From Metridium senile (taxonomy: Eukaryota; Cnidaria; Anthozoa; Actiniaria; Metridiidae), in contig OX459099.1 in NCBI GenBank assembly GCA_949775045.1, positions 5,377,067-5,441,066 on the forward strand: a stretch of DNA of 64,000 bases. Direction: 5' to 3'. Both the position numbers and the translations under genes were made by a program. Positions 1-26,403 of the stretch are shown here, piece after piece. Numbering within the stretch: the first letter of the stretch is position 1; each line of letters starts with the position of its first letter. Under the pieces are notes generated by a model that saw nothing but the letters and a program-made list of their open reading frames with translations, was not told where the DNA came from and made no database searches.

Positions 1-278
1 ATCTTCATACGACACTAGTGTTGTATATCCTGATTTGCATAAGTTTTAACTTGTAATTTCACGGCATATTTATTTTAATCTTGAAAATGTTTCACTGCGA
101 AATTTATTTTAATCTTAAACATTTTGGTAAAGTATGAAAGAGCTTACCTAGACGTTTTTTAAGTCGTTTACAACATTCGCATCTGTGTTGTATTGGCTAT
201 ACAATTGTGTGCCTTTGGCTTGCAATTGTATCTGCCGATACAACATGGCCGCTCATGTTGTAAACATTACATAACTAA
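1..278 (-). mobile_element. MITE with nested GTTTACAAC inverted repeat, cut by window start
   Basis: The inner hairpin runs 166-265 (GTTTACAAC to GTTGTAAAC, with a second inner arm pairing TGTTGTAT with ATACAACA). The same element, reversed, is at 27924-28240, including the flanking stretch that contains AACACTTGTGTTGTA-like sequence. It lies downstream of the last visible SIN3 exon, in the intron or flank. Confidence 0.6.
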
Positions 279-448
279 AGAAATTAATTAATTAGGGAAA
301 TTTTAAAACTTTGAGAACACTCATGAAATAAATCCTAGACAGGACTAAGCTTGATGTCTATTTGCTTTCCCCTTACCAATATAATTACACTTGAAGAAAG
401 ATAATAGATAATTCACAAACTAACAAAGTTCCAACATAAATAGAGGAT

Positions 449-798
449 ATTACACGGTGGCGCGAAGATATGAATTTTATTTTCGAGTGGTGAAAACAAT
501 ATTTTACGAGTGAGTGCAGCGAACGAGTAAAATGTTGTTTTTACCACGAGAAAATAAAATTCATATCTTCAAGCCACCGTGTAATGTTCTTTTTATTATA
601 TGGATAGTAGTGTTTTACTTGAAACCATGTTTAATTCAGCGAACAAGCGACGAGAAATGGGCGGGAAAGTTGTTTTGATTTGACGCGTACGTACATCCGG
701 GACTTTTTGGTACATAACTTTTTCATATCTTCACTAGTGAAAATATGGAAAATACGAGTGTTTTAGTTTCCGGTAAAACACTACTATCCATATAATAA
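449..798. mobile_element. Two adjoining inverted repeats, MITE-like
   Basis: 449-585 folds on itself: ATTACACGGTGG pairs with CCACCGTGTAAT and GATATGAATTTTATTTTC pairs with its complement. 592-798 is bounded by TTATTATATGGATAGTAGTG and its complement. There is no coding capacity, so both look like non-autonomous DNA transposons placed end to end. Confidence 0.6.
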
Positions 799-883
799 AT
801 AATAATATGTGTGGTGACCAAAGATGTTATGACTCATTGGACAGTGAAAAAGCAGAAAAAGTATCATGCTTTATGGGTTTCAT

Positions 884-1077
884 AAGGGCCTGGGCAAACG
901 GTTTCAACATTTGCTTCAACCCCTGTTTGATTTTGTTGAATGGCAATGTTTAAATGCTTTTAAACTCTTTCAACATTGCTGAAACGTGTTGAATCGATGT
1001 TTAATTGCTGTTGAAAGAGTCAATAAAATCAAACAGATGTTGAAGCAAATGTTGAAACCGTTTGCCCGAGCCTTTAC
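884..1077. mobile_element. MITE, GGCAAACGGTTTCAACATTTG family, copy 1
   Basis: The terminal inverted repeats begin AAGGGCCTGGGCAAACGG and extend about 50 bp through TTTCAACATTTGCTTCAAC. A second copy is at 42282-42478. The ends look like TAAAGGCC...GGCCTTTA, compatible with a TA target duplication. Confidence 0.7.
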
Positions 1078-1133
1078 ACTAGTTTTGTAATATCTTCATT
1101 AGTCATACCCCAGAAATTTAGTGGTATGTTTAC

Positions 1134-15917
<14,784 letters not shown>

Positions 15918-15976
15918 GTCTTAGTTATGGCCTACATCAGAGTAACCATCTGAGCAAGCCTGTTTCACACACTTGT
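15918..15976 (-). other. SIN3A: SIN3 5' UTR portion of exon 1
   Basis: Reading the minus strand, a good acceptor (TTATTCCAG) precedes base 15976 and about 59 nt of leader run to the ATG at 15917. A TAA lies in frame two codons before the ATG, which supports this start. The leader implies at least one upstream non-coding exon, most plausibly the one near 19,190. Confidence 0.6.
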
Positions 15977-18900
15977 CTGGAATAATAACAGCATACAATT
16001 GGATTAATAAAAGATAATGTGTTGTACAATAATCAGAAATGAACACAAATGCAGGTTAGACTACTATAATAATAACTGTTTTTAAAACGTCTCAATCTTC
16101 TAGCTGGACGCAGTGAGCCCTACTAATCAGGGAGACTCACTCATACTTACTCTATATTAAAAATTTAGCACACAACTCGGCTCACATGCTCATTTTTACT
16201 GAGGAAGGAAAACAGGATAACATAGAGAAAACCCTTGTTAAGTCCAGTTTAGAGTTCTCTGTTACTCAGCTAAGCCCTGATTGTATTTAGTACAGCCTGT
16301 GGTAAGGCAAGAAATTAAAACATCAATAAACAATAAAAACACAGGTTTTATCTCAACTTTCTGAATCATTTATCTACAGTAGAGGCTAAAGCAGAGCAGC
16401 AAAGACCTTGAGACTGGAGTTACTTAAGTTATTTAATTGATATGGTTTGCAGATTACTTTTCCTTATATCATTAGAAACACAGACACTGTCTACTTATTA
16501 TGTAGTAAAAAAAATGTATTTAAATTCAACATTACTCAACATTAAAGCTATCAATGACTGTCACAAGCTGCCAATGTAAAGTAAGATAACTTTATTTTAT
16601 CTATTTATCAAAATCACTAAACTGTGAAATAAATATTTTTCTTATTATCTGGAAAAAAATGTAGAATAAAACTATCTTGAGTTGATCAGTATTTAATTTG
16701 TTATTTAAATCATGACCTGTGCAGTTTTATGCAATCAATTCACTCCACATCAAAGTTGTTTAGAAACAGAAAATATGTGCATTATAAAAGCATAAATTTG
16801 ACCATAATTTTTTATCAGATTTTGTAGTGTTTTACCAATTTTCTGCAAACTATAAACTGTTAAATACTGATTATATAATATTTGTTTACAAGTCAGAATG
16901 TGCAGATAAAAGCTGAATTTTATAATATTACAACCCCACGATGTATTACAAGAATATGCAAGTTAGTATGAAACATTTCCTCCACAACATGTAAACAGAA
17001 AACCATAGCAACTGCTTTTGATAGAGAGTACAGAAGAATACCTTATTCCTAAATGGCAAAATGGTACATAGATAAATGTACATTTGGGTAAAAGAGGTTA
17101 TTTTCTACTTGCTTTAGCGTTTGTAAATTTGACAGTTTGTGAAGCAACGAGAATTTACGAACACAGACGTGCAAATGATAAATACAAATACGAGATCAAG
17201 AAACCCGTTAGTTTCTAGGGTAATATAAATGCAACTTATTTTGATATATTTTTAGGTATTAGCTTTAATGTTGATTTTAAGATTAAATAGTTGGTTTGTT
17301 TTGCATTTTTTTATTTTAATATGGCAGAACTGTATTGACAAGAAGGAAATCAATAAAACCAAAAACCGTGCTCCAACTCATACCACTTGAAAATTTCAAA
17401 CCAAAGCAGTTATGCATTTCAGATTTAGGATTATTGAGATGCAATATATAGTAGTTTGTCAAAATAGCAAAAAAAATATTAACTCAAAATATAATTAGTT
17501 TTCGTTGAACATTGAGTTAAACCCATTTTGAAATCTTGAATTTATAATAGTTATTGTTGAAGACACAGCTGAATGCTGTTAAATGTGATGGACTTTTGTA
17601 AAGTTACTAAAAATACATTACAGCGCAACGCGTAAAAGTATGGCCACTGATAATGTATTCGCATACTTCTGTCTCGCAATCGATCCAATCAGCGACAAGA
17701 TAACACAATCCTACAACGCTGATTGGATCGATGGCGAGACAGAAGTATGCGAATACATTATCAGTGACCATACTTTTACGCGTTGCGCTGTAACGACAAA
17801 ATAAGTCACTAAATAACTATTTGCATATTACTCACACTATATTTCTGATAATCAAAACATGAAAAGCCATGAAATCAAGGTTTTCAGTTAAAACAAATGT
17901 TATATCGCATAAACAGTAAACAAAATTGTACACAATACAAATACATATTTGTTAATATCAAGGAAAAGAGTGAAATATTAAAATAAAAAGAAGCTAAACT
18001 TATCTAATCCCTAGACAACAAAACTACCTCAATGCAAAAACATTTTCAACACAAAAGAGATATACTGTATGGGATTTTTGACAATCAGAAATCATCAGTT
18101 ACAGGTGTTTGAATGCTTTAAAGGATATATTTAAAGATAAGAAACAAATATAGGTATACATGATGTTAGGAGCAAAAACGTTGTAATTAGGTATGTGAAA
18201 TAGGATATGACAAAAACAATATTGTTAAGGAACGACTTTTATGGTGGGTAGATGGCAAATAACAATATTCATTAAGCAGACAGTTAGCTATTTATCCCGA
18301 TAATTTGTAAAAGAGATGGTATTTTAGGCTTTATGAAAGGTAAAAGCGTAGGAATATTTGTTAGAACAGCCTACATACGACTGTTTAAAAATTCACTTTC
18401 AATGGCCAGTTTCGTCACGTAAATGGTTTCAAAGTCTACAGGCGAAAATGACTTTAAAAACACGACAGGCAAATATTCAAAATACTGAAAAATATATTGA
18501 AAACGATAAATGAATGGCACATTGTAAATTTGGTTGTGTTTTGGTCACGATTTTTCAAGGAAAACTGGTTTGTGAGGTTTGATCGTGGGCGCGAACGTTG
18601 TGTTTACTTCAATGACCTCGACAGGAAATGGAATCAGAACCACTAGCTCGAGCAGATTTCTGCAGAATAGAAATCATTTTAGAACTAAAATGCAAGCTAA
18701 AAGGGATCATCTAACATTACTTCAGCTTTCTCCGCATATAGTAATACTCAAAAGAATAAATAAAGACAAAAACAAAACAATATACTGGTCAACTCGACAG
18801 ACATTCTTCTTCGTCCATGTAATAACTTTAAAACGTTCACTGACACTCACGATTTCGTCCAAAATACTACAAACTTTCACCAGATAACAAACACATTTTA

Positions 18901-19189
18901 CAAAATTATATTTGTTATAGCTTGGTTGGTCAAAATGTAAAAGATTCAAACAACAGAAGGATAATCACAACCAGTTGTAAAGCGATATTTACCCAAAACA
19001 GAGAGATACGGTGAAGTCACAGAGCAGTACCTTACAAACAGAAACGCTTCTAGCAGGTAAATTTACTTTAAAATTCAAAATCGTCATACAGGACTGCCAA
19101 TTAAATATCAAAAAATATTCTGAGTCTTTCAGATTTACTTTACATGTTAGGATGGAAAAAATATTTAAAGATGAAAATAGAAAACTTAC
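15977..19189 (-). other. SIN3 first intron
   Basis: About 3.2 kb between the putative non-coding exon and exon 1. It is AT-rich with no coding signal that I can support. It contains one long inverted repeat (17618-17793), and short spurious open frames of the 18.6-19.2 kb part recur unchanged in the duplicate. Confidence 0.5.
17618..17793. mobile_element. Long inverted repeat, TTACAGCGCAACGCG ends
   Basis: TTACAGCGCAACGCGTAAAA pairs with TTTTACGCGTTGCGCTGTAA. The arms continue through CACTGATAATGTATTCGCAT and CTTCTGTCTCG to a loop of about 30 nt. Arms are almost perfect, so this is a recent foldback MITE. Lost from the duplicate, where 15,767-18,575 is deleted. Confidence 0.75.
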
Positions 19190-19245
19190 CACAAACTCTC
19201 TTACTTGAATCTCTTTAGGTCGCGTTTTCATCGACGGCGCTCAGC
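19190..19245 (-). other. SIN3A: Probable SIN3 non-coding first exon
   Basis: The minus strand shows a strong donor (TTTGTG|GTAAGT) with the exon ending at 19190, just downstream of a CRE/CCAAT cluster and in the right orientation to join the acceptor at 15976. The transcript start is not visible; the 5' limit given here is approximate. The whole block recurs at 26,977 in the duplicated copy. Confidence 0.45.
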
Positions 19246-19246
19246 G

Positions 19247-19333
19247 TGACGTCATCGAATGAGTTCCTTCAATTTCAGCCAATGGGAAACACGGATTTGG
19301 GATTCAAATTCTTGGCGCTCAATGAACCACGTG
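19247..19333 (-). promoter_or_regulatory. Probable SIN3 promoter: CRE, CCAAT box and E-box
   Basis: A perfect palindromic CRE (TGACGTCA, 19247-19254), a CCAAT box on the plus strand (19279-19283) and a CACGTG E-box (19328-19333) cluster within 90 bp, immediately upstream of the putative non-coding first exon. No TATA box is apparent. CREB/ATF, NF-Y and bHLH factors are the known binders of such sites. Use at this locus is inferred from position. Confidence 0.5.
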
Positions 19334-19587
19334 ACCATAAATCCCGCCTACTTGACACCTTATTTGGGACTTTTATTTCTATTTTTGGAATAGCTTCCCT
19401 GGTCGTCATTAGAAACGAAGAATTTACCAAAGGAAGACCGCTCATAAATTGTCATTATTTTTTAGCGATTTTCTTGATTTTTTAGCAATATTGTTTTAGA
19501 TTTCTAACGAATGTTGATCTTATTTAATAAGAACATTTGAAATTAACGAATATTAAATAAAAATTAATTAAATAAATAATATAATAA

Positions 19588-19727
19588 AATTTGTAACACC
19601 GTATAAAATGTAGCCCTTCGTGGGAGTAAAATATTTTTTACCGTGTTACAAATTTCATTATATTACCTATCGTTTATATCAAACACCGGCGCAGCCTATT
19701 ACCAGTTTACTCGCTAGTTTCCAACAA
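19588..19727. mobile_element. GATATAAACGATAGGTAATA family MITE, copy 1
   Basis: Contains AAATTTGTAACACCGTA and its inverse TTACCGTGTTACAAATTTC, then ACCTATCGTTTATATCAAAC and CTCGCTAGTTTCCA. Relatives are at 27355-27513, 44453-44700, 52527-52612 and 54823-55146. Confidence 0.65.
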
Positions 19728-19788
19728 CCTCGTTCCCAGGGCCCTCTCCCTTCGCTTTTAGGTGGCGCGGGAAATGGTTGAGTTTCCA

Positions 19789-19792
<4 letters not shown>

Positions 19793-19866
<74 letters not shown>
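19793..19866 (+). repeat. (CAAT)n microsatellite
   Basis: About 18 uninterrupted CAAT units. The duplicate copy at 27573-27653 is interrupted by TTAGTAAAT, so the two arrays have since diverged. Confidence 0.95.
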
Positions 19867-19868
<2 letters not shown>

Positions 19869-19927
19869 CTGAACCAAAAAATACAATGAGCAGCAATGAT
19901 CACAGATTATCAAAGCTATATACTGAA

Positions 19928-20108
19928 TTGTAAGAACGTTGTCATGACTTTTGTAATTTAGTGGAAAAGGATTTAATTAAAAGACAAAAGAAAATCACTC
20001 AAGCTCAACGGGAATAACAAAAGGAAGAGTTCACTTGAGTAATCTCCTTTTGTCTTTTAATTAATTCCTTTCCCACTAAATTACAAAAGTCAGGACAACG
20101 TTCTTGCA
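19928..20108. mobile_element. Inverted-repeat MITE, TTGTAAGAACGTTGTC ends
   Basis: TTGTAAGAACGTTGTCATGA and TTTTGTAATTTAGTGG pair with CCACTAAATTACAAAAG and CAGGACAACGTTCTTGCAA. Present in both duplicates (27715-27897), so it predates the duplication. Confidence 0.7.
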
Positions 20109-20431
20109 AATAGTGTATTATTCTGTCTCAGTCATTGTTATTAATAAGATATGGGAACGCAACTCCGACCGGAGCCTTCTCCGGCACGAAGTAGCGGAGG
20201 GCAAAATAGTCTGCCCCTGCACCCCGGCTGAACTCTGGGCGGGAGGGTGGGCGCGATGTCCACTTCGGTCTTCGACTGATTGACCAAGTAATGCATGCAA
20301 GGCGTCGTTTTAATTTATACCCACCCCGAACCAATCAGAGTCGTTTATTTTCCCGCCAGAGACCATTTCTTCGTGGGAATGTGTTATAAATAACATTCCT
20401 TCAACATAATATACATATTCAATGACTTTGC
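20105..20431. other. GC-rich island with CCAAT and TATA-like sites, absent from the duplicate
   Basis: 20148-20345 is far richer in G+C and CpG than its surroundings. The minus strand shows CTGATTGGTTCGGGG followed by GGGTATAAATT, an arrangement seen in compact Pol II promoters such as histone genes. Two overlapping minus-strand open frames of 60-68 codons exist, but neither resembles a known protein to me. The corresponding site in the other copy (27898) is a direct join. I could not match it to a known snRNA. Confidence 0.35.
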
Positions 20432-20579
20432 ATAGGTGTATATTAACAAAGCTATTTATAGATATATACTTCATTAGCCTGCGTACCTGCCCTTATAGGG
20501 TAAGGAAGAAAGGAAGGGCCTGCAATCACCCCCTCCCTCCCCCATTAATATTTAGCCTATCAAACGTCAATCGTGTGTC

Positions 20580-21068
20580 TGGTTCTTGAAACTCCATTGT
20601 GTAAATCTAGTACATTTAAATGTTCATATTTTAATCGAATAGTCCACCTCTGGAACTCCATCTGTAAAACAGCACCTCCTAGTGTCTTCTCTAGCCTTTC
20701 TCAATTTAAATCACATTTAAGAATTACTTACTTCTCTCTGTTAGAGGACATATTCGATGTTGACTCAAACTGCACTTGGTCACTGGTTCGCCAGTGTCCT
20801 TGTCACAAATGATTTTGTGACATATTATTATTGATATATTTTTATTCATAATTTAGCTAGTTCTTTTAAACAATAATTAGCTTTTCACTTTACACGTAAT
20901 TTTCTGTTATTTTCTGTATTATTTAAGGCGGGAGACGCCTTGCATGGGACTTAGAGTCCCGTTCGCGCTTTCCCCTTTGGGTGATCCAAATGTTTCGTGT
21001 TGTAAATTTTCTTTTAACTTGTACGAAGTAGTTATCACTCAATAAAGTTGTTGGAAAAAAAAAAAAAA
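20580..21068 (+). mobile_element. 5'-truncated non-LTR retrotransposon with poly-A tail
   Basis: The insertion starts right after GTGTGTC and ends in AATAAAGTTGTTGG plus an A-run. The homologous site at 28360 reads GTGTGTCAAACGTG uninterrupted. The open frame to 20812 carries the LINE C-terminal signature SYFNRIVHLWNS, FKSHL, then CTWSLVRQCPCHK before the stop, typical of CR1/L2-type ORF2 ends. The rest is 3' UTR. No clear target-site duplication is seen. Confidence 0.85.
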
Positions 21069-21774
21069 AAACGTGCTATAAGCCAGCCAGTGGACGACTA
21101 CCCACGGCCACCACCACAAGGGACCGAGCATTTGAATTTGATTGGAAAGAGGGGGAGGGGAGGGGGGTCAAAAGATTGTGCGATATTTCATTATAAGCTT
21201 GCTCGATATGATTTTGGCGTATTTCACGTTGTACGATATGTTTTTGCAGGATCACGACCTTGCTCAAAATTAAACAGTTCCACCCACCCGGCCGTGCATC
21301 AAATATGATAAGGTCTACACGGACCTGAGAAAAACTACAATAGTACAAAAGATCGAACAAAAGCTTTAGACCAATATTAAAACCAAAACAATTGCTCCGG
21401 ATATAAGAAGAAAGTAACACAAAGAAGACTATTATTTGCAATGTCAAAATAATTAATTATTATGTCAATAAAGATAATCTTATTTACACTATTATGTACA
21501 TAAATATGTGACTATAACACAACTTTATATAAGTTCCATGTTATGTCTAATAATGCTGTTCGCAATGGTCACATGACTGTTTTATTTACAATATATATTT
21601 ACAAAATTCAATAAGAAAGTGATGACGAATGGCGTAGAATATTTTTAAACCAAATCCATATGTTCATATTTACAAATCGGTGAGGTTCAGTCTTGGTACA
21701 GTACTTGGTACTTTCAAATGGAATATTCATTCAATATTCATAGCATCAGTTGTCATGGATATCTTTTCCATATC

Positions 21775-22888
21775 TTTTGATTGACCCACAGCAATTTGGT
21801 ACCATACCACGATCAAGTACTACACAAGCCCTAATTAGTATGTTCCACTCATGGTCAGAATCCACAGATGGCAACGGTTCAACTACACGAGTCATGCTTT
21901 TTGATTTTCGGAAAGCATTCGACCTGATAAACCACCATGTTCTTCTTCAAAAGATGATGTCATACAACATCCCAAGACACGCCTTGGCTTGGATTACTGA
22001 TTTTTTGACTGACAGGAAACAAAGGGTAAAAATCAATAATGACTGTTTTTCACAATGGGGTGACGTCACGGCCGGTGTCCCCCAAGGGACTAAGGTCGGC
22101 CCATGGCTCTTCCTCATTATGATCAACGCTCTGTCAGTGTCTAACACAGTTCTGTGGAAGTACGTCGACGACACAACACTGTCATAATCGGTAAACAAGA
22201 ACGAAAATAGTACCTTACAATTGAAAGTGGATGAATTTATTGAGAAGACAAAAGCCGATGGATTCCAACTAAATGAAACGAAGTGTAAAGAAATTAGGAT
22301 AACATTCAGCAGATCAGGTTTTACAGCTGCCCCTATTATTATCAATGGAAAGGCTACTGATGTCGTCTCTTCTGCCAAACTACTTGGTCTTATTGTGTCC
22401 AATGATTTAAAGTGGAACTTACATGTGGAAAGCGTATGAAAAAAGTAGCAACCCGTCTATATTTTCTTCGTCAACTCAAGCGTGCCAAATTACCATGTAA
22501 GGACTTACTACTCTTCTACTTAACGTGTATCCGCCCAGTCGCCGAGTACGCTAGTCCTGTTTTCCACCATGCTCTTCCACAGTATCTGTCAAACGACTTG
22601 GAAAACTTACAAAAGCGAGCAATGAGAATTATTCAACCTTATTCATCTTACAGTGAGGCACTAAAAGAACTCGATGTCCCCACTCTAATTTGTAGAAGAC
22701 AAGACCAAGCCTCCTCCTTATTTCGTAACATCATGGATGACACAAATCATAAACTTCATAACCTTCTGCCACCACTAAACGAAAGCAAAGCAAACACAAG
22801 ACACAAACGACATTTCCGTCTGCCAAGATGCCAAACTAATAGGCACAAGAACACTTTTATTGTATATAACAGTTTTAATTATGCCTAA
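21775..22888 (+). pseudogene. Broken LINE reverse transcriptase ORF
   Basis: Reverse transcriptase palm and thumb region of a non-LTR element. Visible motifs are the FDFRKAFD block, GVPQGTKVGPWLF and the catalytic KYVDDTTL box (YVDD). An in-frame TAA at 22185-22187 interrupts it just after the catalytic box, and reading resumes in the same frame (VDEFIEKTKADGFQLN). A second lesion near 22437 shifts the frame, and coding continues as MKKVATRLYFLRQLKRA to a stop at 22886-22888. The endonuclease and N-terminus are missing because the insertion is truncated, so it cannot be active. Confidence 0.9.
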
Positions 22889-23017
22889 GATTTTTATACA
22901 AATCCTTTTATCATCTATTTGTAAATATTATTATATATATATAGTCCATTACATTATATTTTAATTATACGGCCCGGGGGCTGCTAGGAATTATTATAAT
23001 AAAGCTATCTATCTATC
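21775..23017 (+). mobile_element. CR1/L2/Jockey-like LINE fragment
   Basis: The insertion is delimited by comparison with 29060, which reads CATATCAAGAGTAAAT without it. It is 5'-truncated inside reverse transcriptase and ends in AATAAAGCTATCTATCTATC, a short tandem 3' end typical of this LINE group. It lies in the same orientation as the LINE tail at 20580 but is a different family (no poly-A). Confidence 0.9.
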
Positions 23018-23068
23018 AAGAGTAAATATTTTCTCAGTGTCACTATGGTAACAGTTGCGTATAGTGGA

Positions 23069-23345
23069 CCTATATCTTGTATCCAGGTATTAGTAACCAA
23101 CTATTAGTTCTGGATGTCCCTTGAACAATGTTGAGACTCGACTGATAACGCCAGGCGCATCAATGCTATGGATAACCATACAATAGAATTAACATATGTC
23201 ACAAACTTTTCATTTGGAGTCACTACATTGGTTAAAAGAGGGATAGATAGACATAGAATTATTGAAAACAATGAAACTTTATGCAATATATTCTAACAGC
23301 TTAAATTTATATTTAGACAGATATTCAATATTTGGGCAGAAGGAG
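23069..23345 (-). pseudogene. Third, broken copy of SIN3 exon 5 and adjacent intron
   Basis: Corresponds to about 13623-13990. It retains the acceptor side of the PAH1 exon up to 23163 but lacks the donor half. A deletion of about 10 bp (TATTAGTAACC against GTGGTAGGAATGTATTGAAACC) breaks the reading frame. It begins exactly where parent block 4 ends, so it marks a duplication junction. Confidence 0.75.
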
Positions 23346-23360
23346 AGACATGAAAAAATT

Positions 23361-23515
23361 ATAATCTGACAGTAGAGTACAAACATAAGCGTGAAAATCT
23401 TTATTTAGTACTAAATAGTACTAATTAAACAATAGAATACAATAGAATTAGCATAAAATATCACTATTTTGTACTATTTATGTTGCACGCTTTTAATGTT
23501 TGTACCCTTATATAG
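23361..23515. mobile_element. Inverted-repeat MITE related to 62084-62230
   Basis: Contains AGTACTAAATAGTACTAATT, AAACAATAGAATACAATAGA and the end GCTTTTAATGTTTGTACC, all shared with 62084-62230. Confidence 0.6.
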
Positions 23516-23518
23516 TAA

Positions 23519-23869
23519 CAGGGTTCGTGCTGATGTCAGTAAACAAAATCTAAGGAGTTTTCAAGGACCAAAAAGTAATTTTTAAGCACTTTTTGCAGGT
23601 CATTTTGGATGGTCGTTCCCAGTACCTCTCAATAGATGCAGGGATGCCTGTCTGATAATTCCTTTGCGATTTTAATTAATCTTGTTGAAATTATTTTACG
23701 AAAATGATGTACAATAATAATTTTTTACTTAACTTTAATTTGCAATTACTAGAATTTTTACCCTACTTTAGATAGAATTAAGGAGTTTTTAAGGGGTTTT
23801 TGCTGATTTTCTAAAATTCAAGGGCTTGATAAATCAAATCTAAGGAGTTTTCAAGGAGTTTAAGGAGTA
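23519..23869. mobile_element. Rearranged CAGGGTTC MITE copy
   Basis: The left terminus CAGGGTTCGTGCTGATG is intact. The interior is interrupted from about 23597 by about 160 bp of unrelated sequence, and the right terminus is lost where it joins SIN3 intron 4 sequence near 23870. Confidence 0.65.
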
Positions 23870-23880
23870 ATGATAATTAC

Positions 23881-24816
<936 letters not shown>

Positions 24817-25231
24817 CTAGAGTAAGAAAATAGACATATTAAATCAAGAAAAGGACACAACACTTTTAGAGTACATGGTACCAGAAAGACATCAAAACAA
24901 TACCAGGAACACCTGATACCTGGAAAATGTAGCACTTGATATCAAAATCCAGATTCTAGATCGTACTTGCTATTGGTGTTATGTTTGTTTTGTAATATTA
25001 TCCTTTTTCTATGTGTGTTTGGTATTTCTTTATGTTTCGTGATTTGTTTTCTTGTGCCATTTTGGTTTGTTTTCTTTTTATATTATATTCTTTGTGGTAT
25101 CTTTATGAATATAAAGCATTTCCACTACAGGTCAAAGATAATTTTGTGAGATTGAATTGACAATACTTATTTCACAGTTCCGTTCAGTGACTACGAATGA
25201 TAGTTTCAAGTCAAGGTTCCAGTTGCTGTGC

Positions 25232-25408
25232 ATAATTTATTCTATTACGAGCAACAACACTGAACTCGGCCTTTCCACATCCTCGCGTTCGGAGAAATAT
25301 TTGCATAACGACACAGATTAGTCAAAGGTGAATATGCAAATATTCCTACGAACGCGAGGATGTGGAACGGCCGAGTTCAGTGTTGTTGCTCGTAATAGAA
25401 TAAATTAT
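25232..25408. mobile_element. Long inverted repeat inserted in the duplicate
   Basis: ATAATTTATTCTATTACGAG, CAACAACACTGAACTCGGCC and GCGAGGATGTGG-type arms pair almost perfectly around a loop of about 45 nt. The parent copy at 14893 has no such element. Confidence 0.8.
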
Positions 25409-26125
25409 CAGAAGCGATATGCGATGCTTAGATACACCTAGATTCAAAAAATGTTTTCTCCAAAGTTAGGATAGGACAAGCCGTACAAATTTCACTGATA
25501 TTTAGATAAAGTCTCGGACTACTGGTATGTGGAATCTAAAAGAAATCTCTGGAGCCGTTTTGAAGAAAACAGGAAAATTGTGATTTATAGAGAAAGTTCA
25601 CATTTTGCCGTCTCTACCTAGCTTCAGCTAAAAAAATATTGCTCCTTTAATTTCAAAGCTATGGAACTGAAATTTTGATATGTTTATTAAAAATAATTGA
25701 GCATTAATATATCAAAAGTTCAAGGCAATCCGATGTATTTTATTTATTCTAAGGCTCAATACTTTATATGCTTCAGATTTCGGCCTCAATTTTGAACCAT
25801 GTTCATATCTTTTTTTCTAGCCCAGATTTTCCAACTAAATTCACAGGAACTATAGCTTTATAGGTGATTATAAGATTTTGAAATTTTGATAACGATCGGA
25901 CTGTTGGATTTGGAGAAAATCGGTAACAACTAAAAATACCGTCGTTTGAAAATCCACTGTTTCCAAGAAACCACTAAGAAAATTTACAAATAAAGTACAT
26001 CGCTAAAAGGTAGAATAACCAAATTATATTATATCAAAATTTCAGTTAAATTTGCGCGATACTTTTGCGAAGCGAGCGAGTTAAAAAAATCAAGAAATCT
26101 GCTTTGCGAAAGTTTTGATCCACCT
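25409..26125. other. Unique AT-rich sequence in the duplicate
   Basis: About 0.7 kb not found in the parent copy. No open frame, splice pattern or repeat that I can support. Confidence 0.4.
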
Positions 26126-26400
26126 TAAGCACTTTTTGCGACACATTTGATATATAAATGATATTCCTGTCATTGTTAACATCGCACAGAATGAACAAAC
26201 TTTATCAAAATTTACCTTACTTTAGCTAGAATTAAGGAGTTTTTGCTGATTTTCTAAAATTCAAGGGCTTTTCAAGTGCCCTTAAAAACGTAAATCAAAT
26301 CTAAGGAGTTTTCAAGGAGTAGCACGAACCCTGTATCTACAACCTGAATATGTGAGATGGTATAGAGATAACTTACTGATATCCTGACGTTGCCATATTG
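26126..26400. repeat. Segmental duplication, copy of block 2 with SIN3 exon 1 tail
   Basis: Right part of the CAGGGTTC MITE (ending AGCACGAACCCTG at 26333), then the tail of SIN3 exon 1 with its donor. It keeps an in-frame ATG (26394-26396), which in the parent is the internal Met of NMATSGYQ. The exon 1 acceptor and normal start are deleted. Confidence 0.75.
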
Positions 26401-26403
26401 AAC

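Larger units (their letters stand above)
18576..20104. repeat. Segmental duplication, parent block 3 (SIN3 promoter region)
   Basis: Matches 26404-27897, including the non-coding exon, CRE, CCAAT, E-box, the CAAT microsatellite and an inverted-repeat MITE. A stretch of about 35 bp near 18586-18620 is missing from the other copy. Confidence 0.9.
20432..23068. repeat. Segmental duplication, parent block 4 (with two LINE insertions)
   Basis: Matches 27899-29105 once the two LINE insertions (20580-21068, 21775-23017) are removed from this copy and the GTTTACAAC MITE (27924-28240) from the other. Ends at GTTGCGTATA, where the next partial SIN3 copy begins. Confidence 0.85.

Noticed and set aside
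1..1133. Terminal SIN3 exon
   Set aside because: No minus-strand stretch resembles the expected HERVSKRLH-type continuation; the region is filled by MITEs, so the exon must lie before base 1.
18579..19485. Genes conserved between 18.6-19.5 kb and 26.5-27.3 kb
   Set aside because: The matching open frames exist only because the DNA block was duplicated recently; the frames overlap on both strands and have no domain content.
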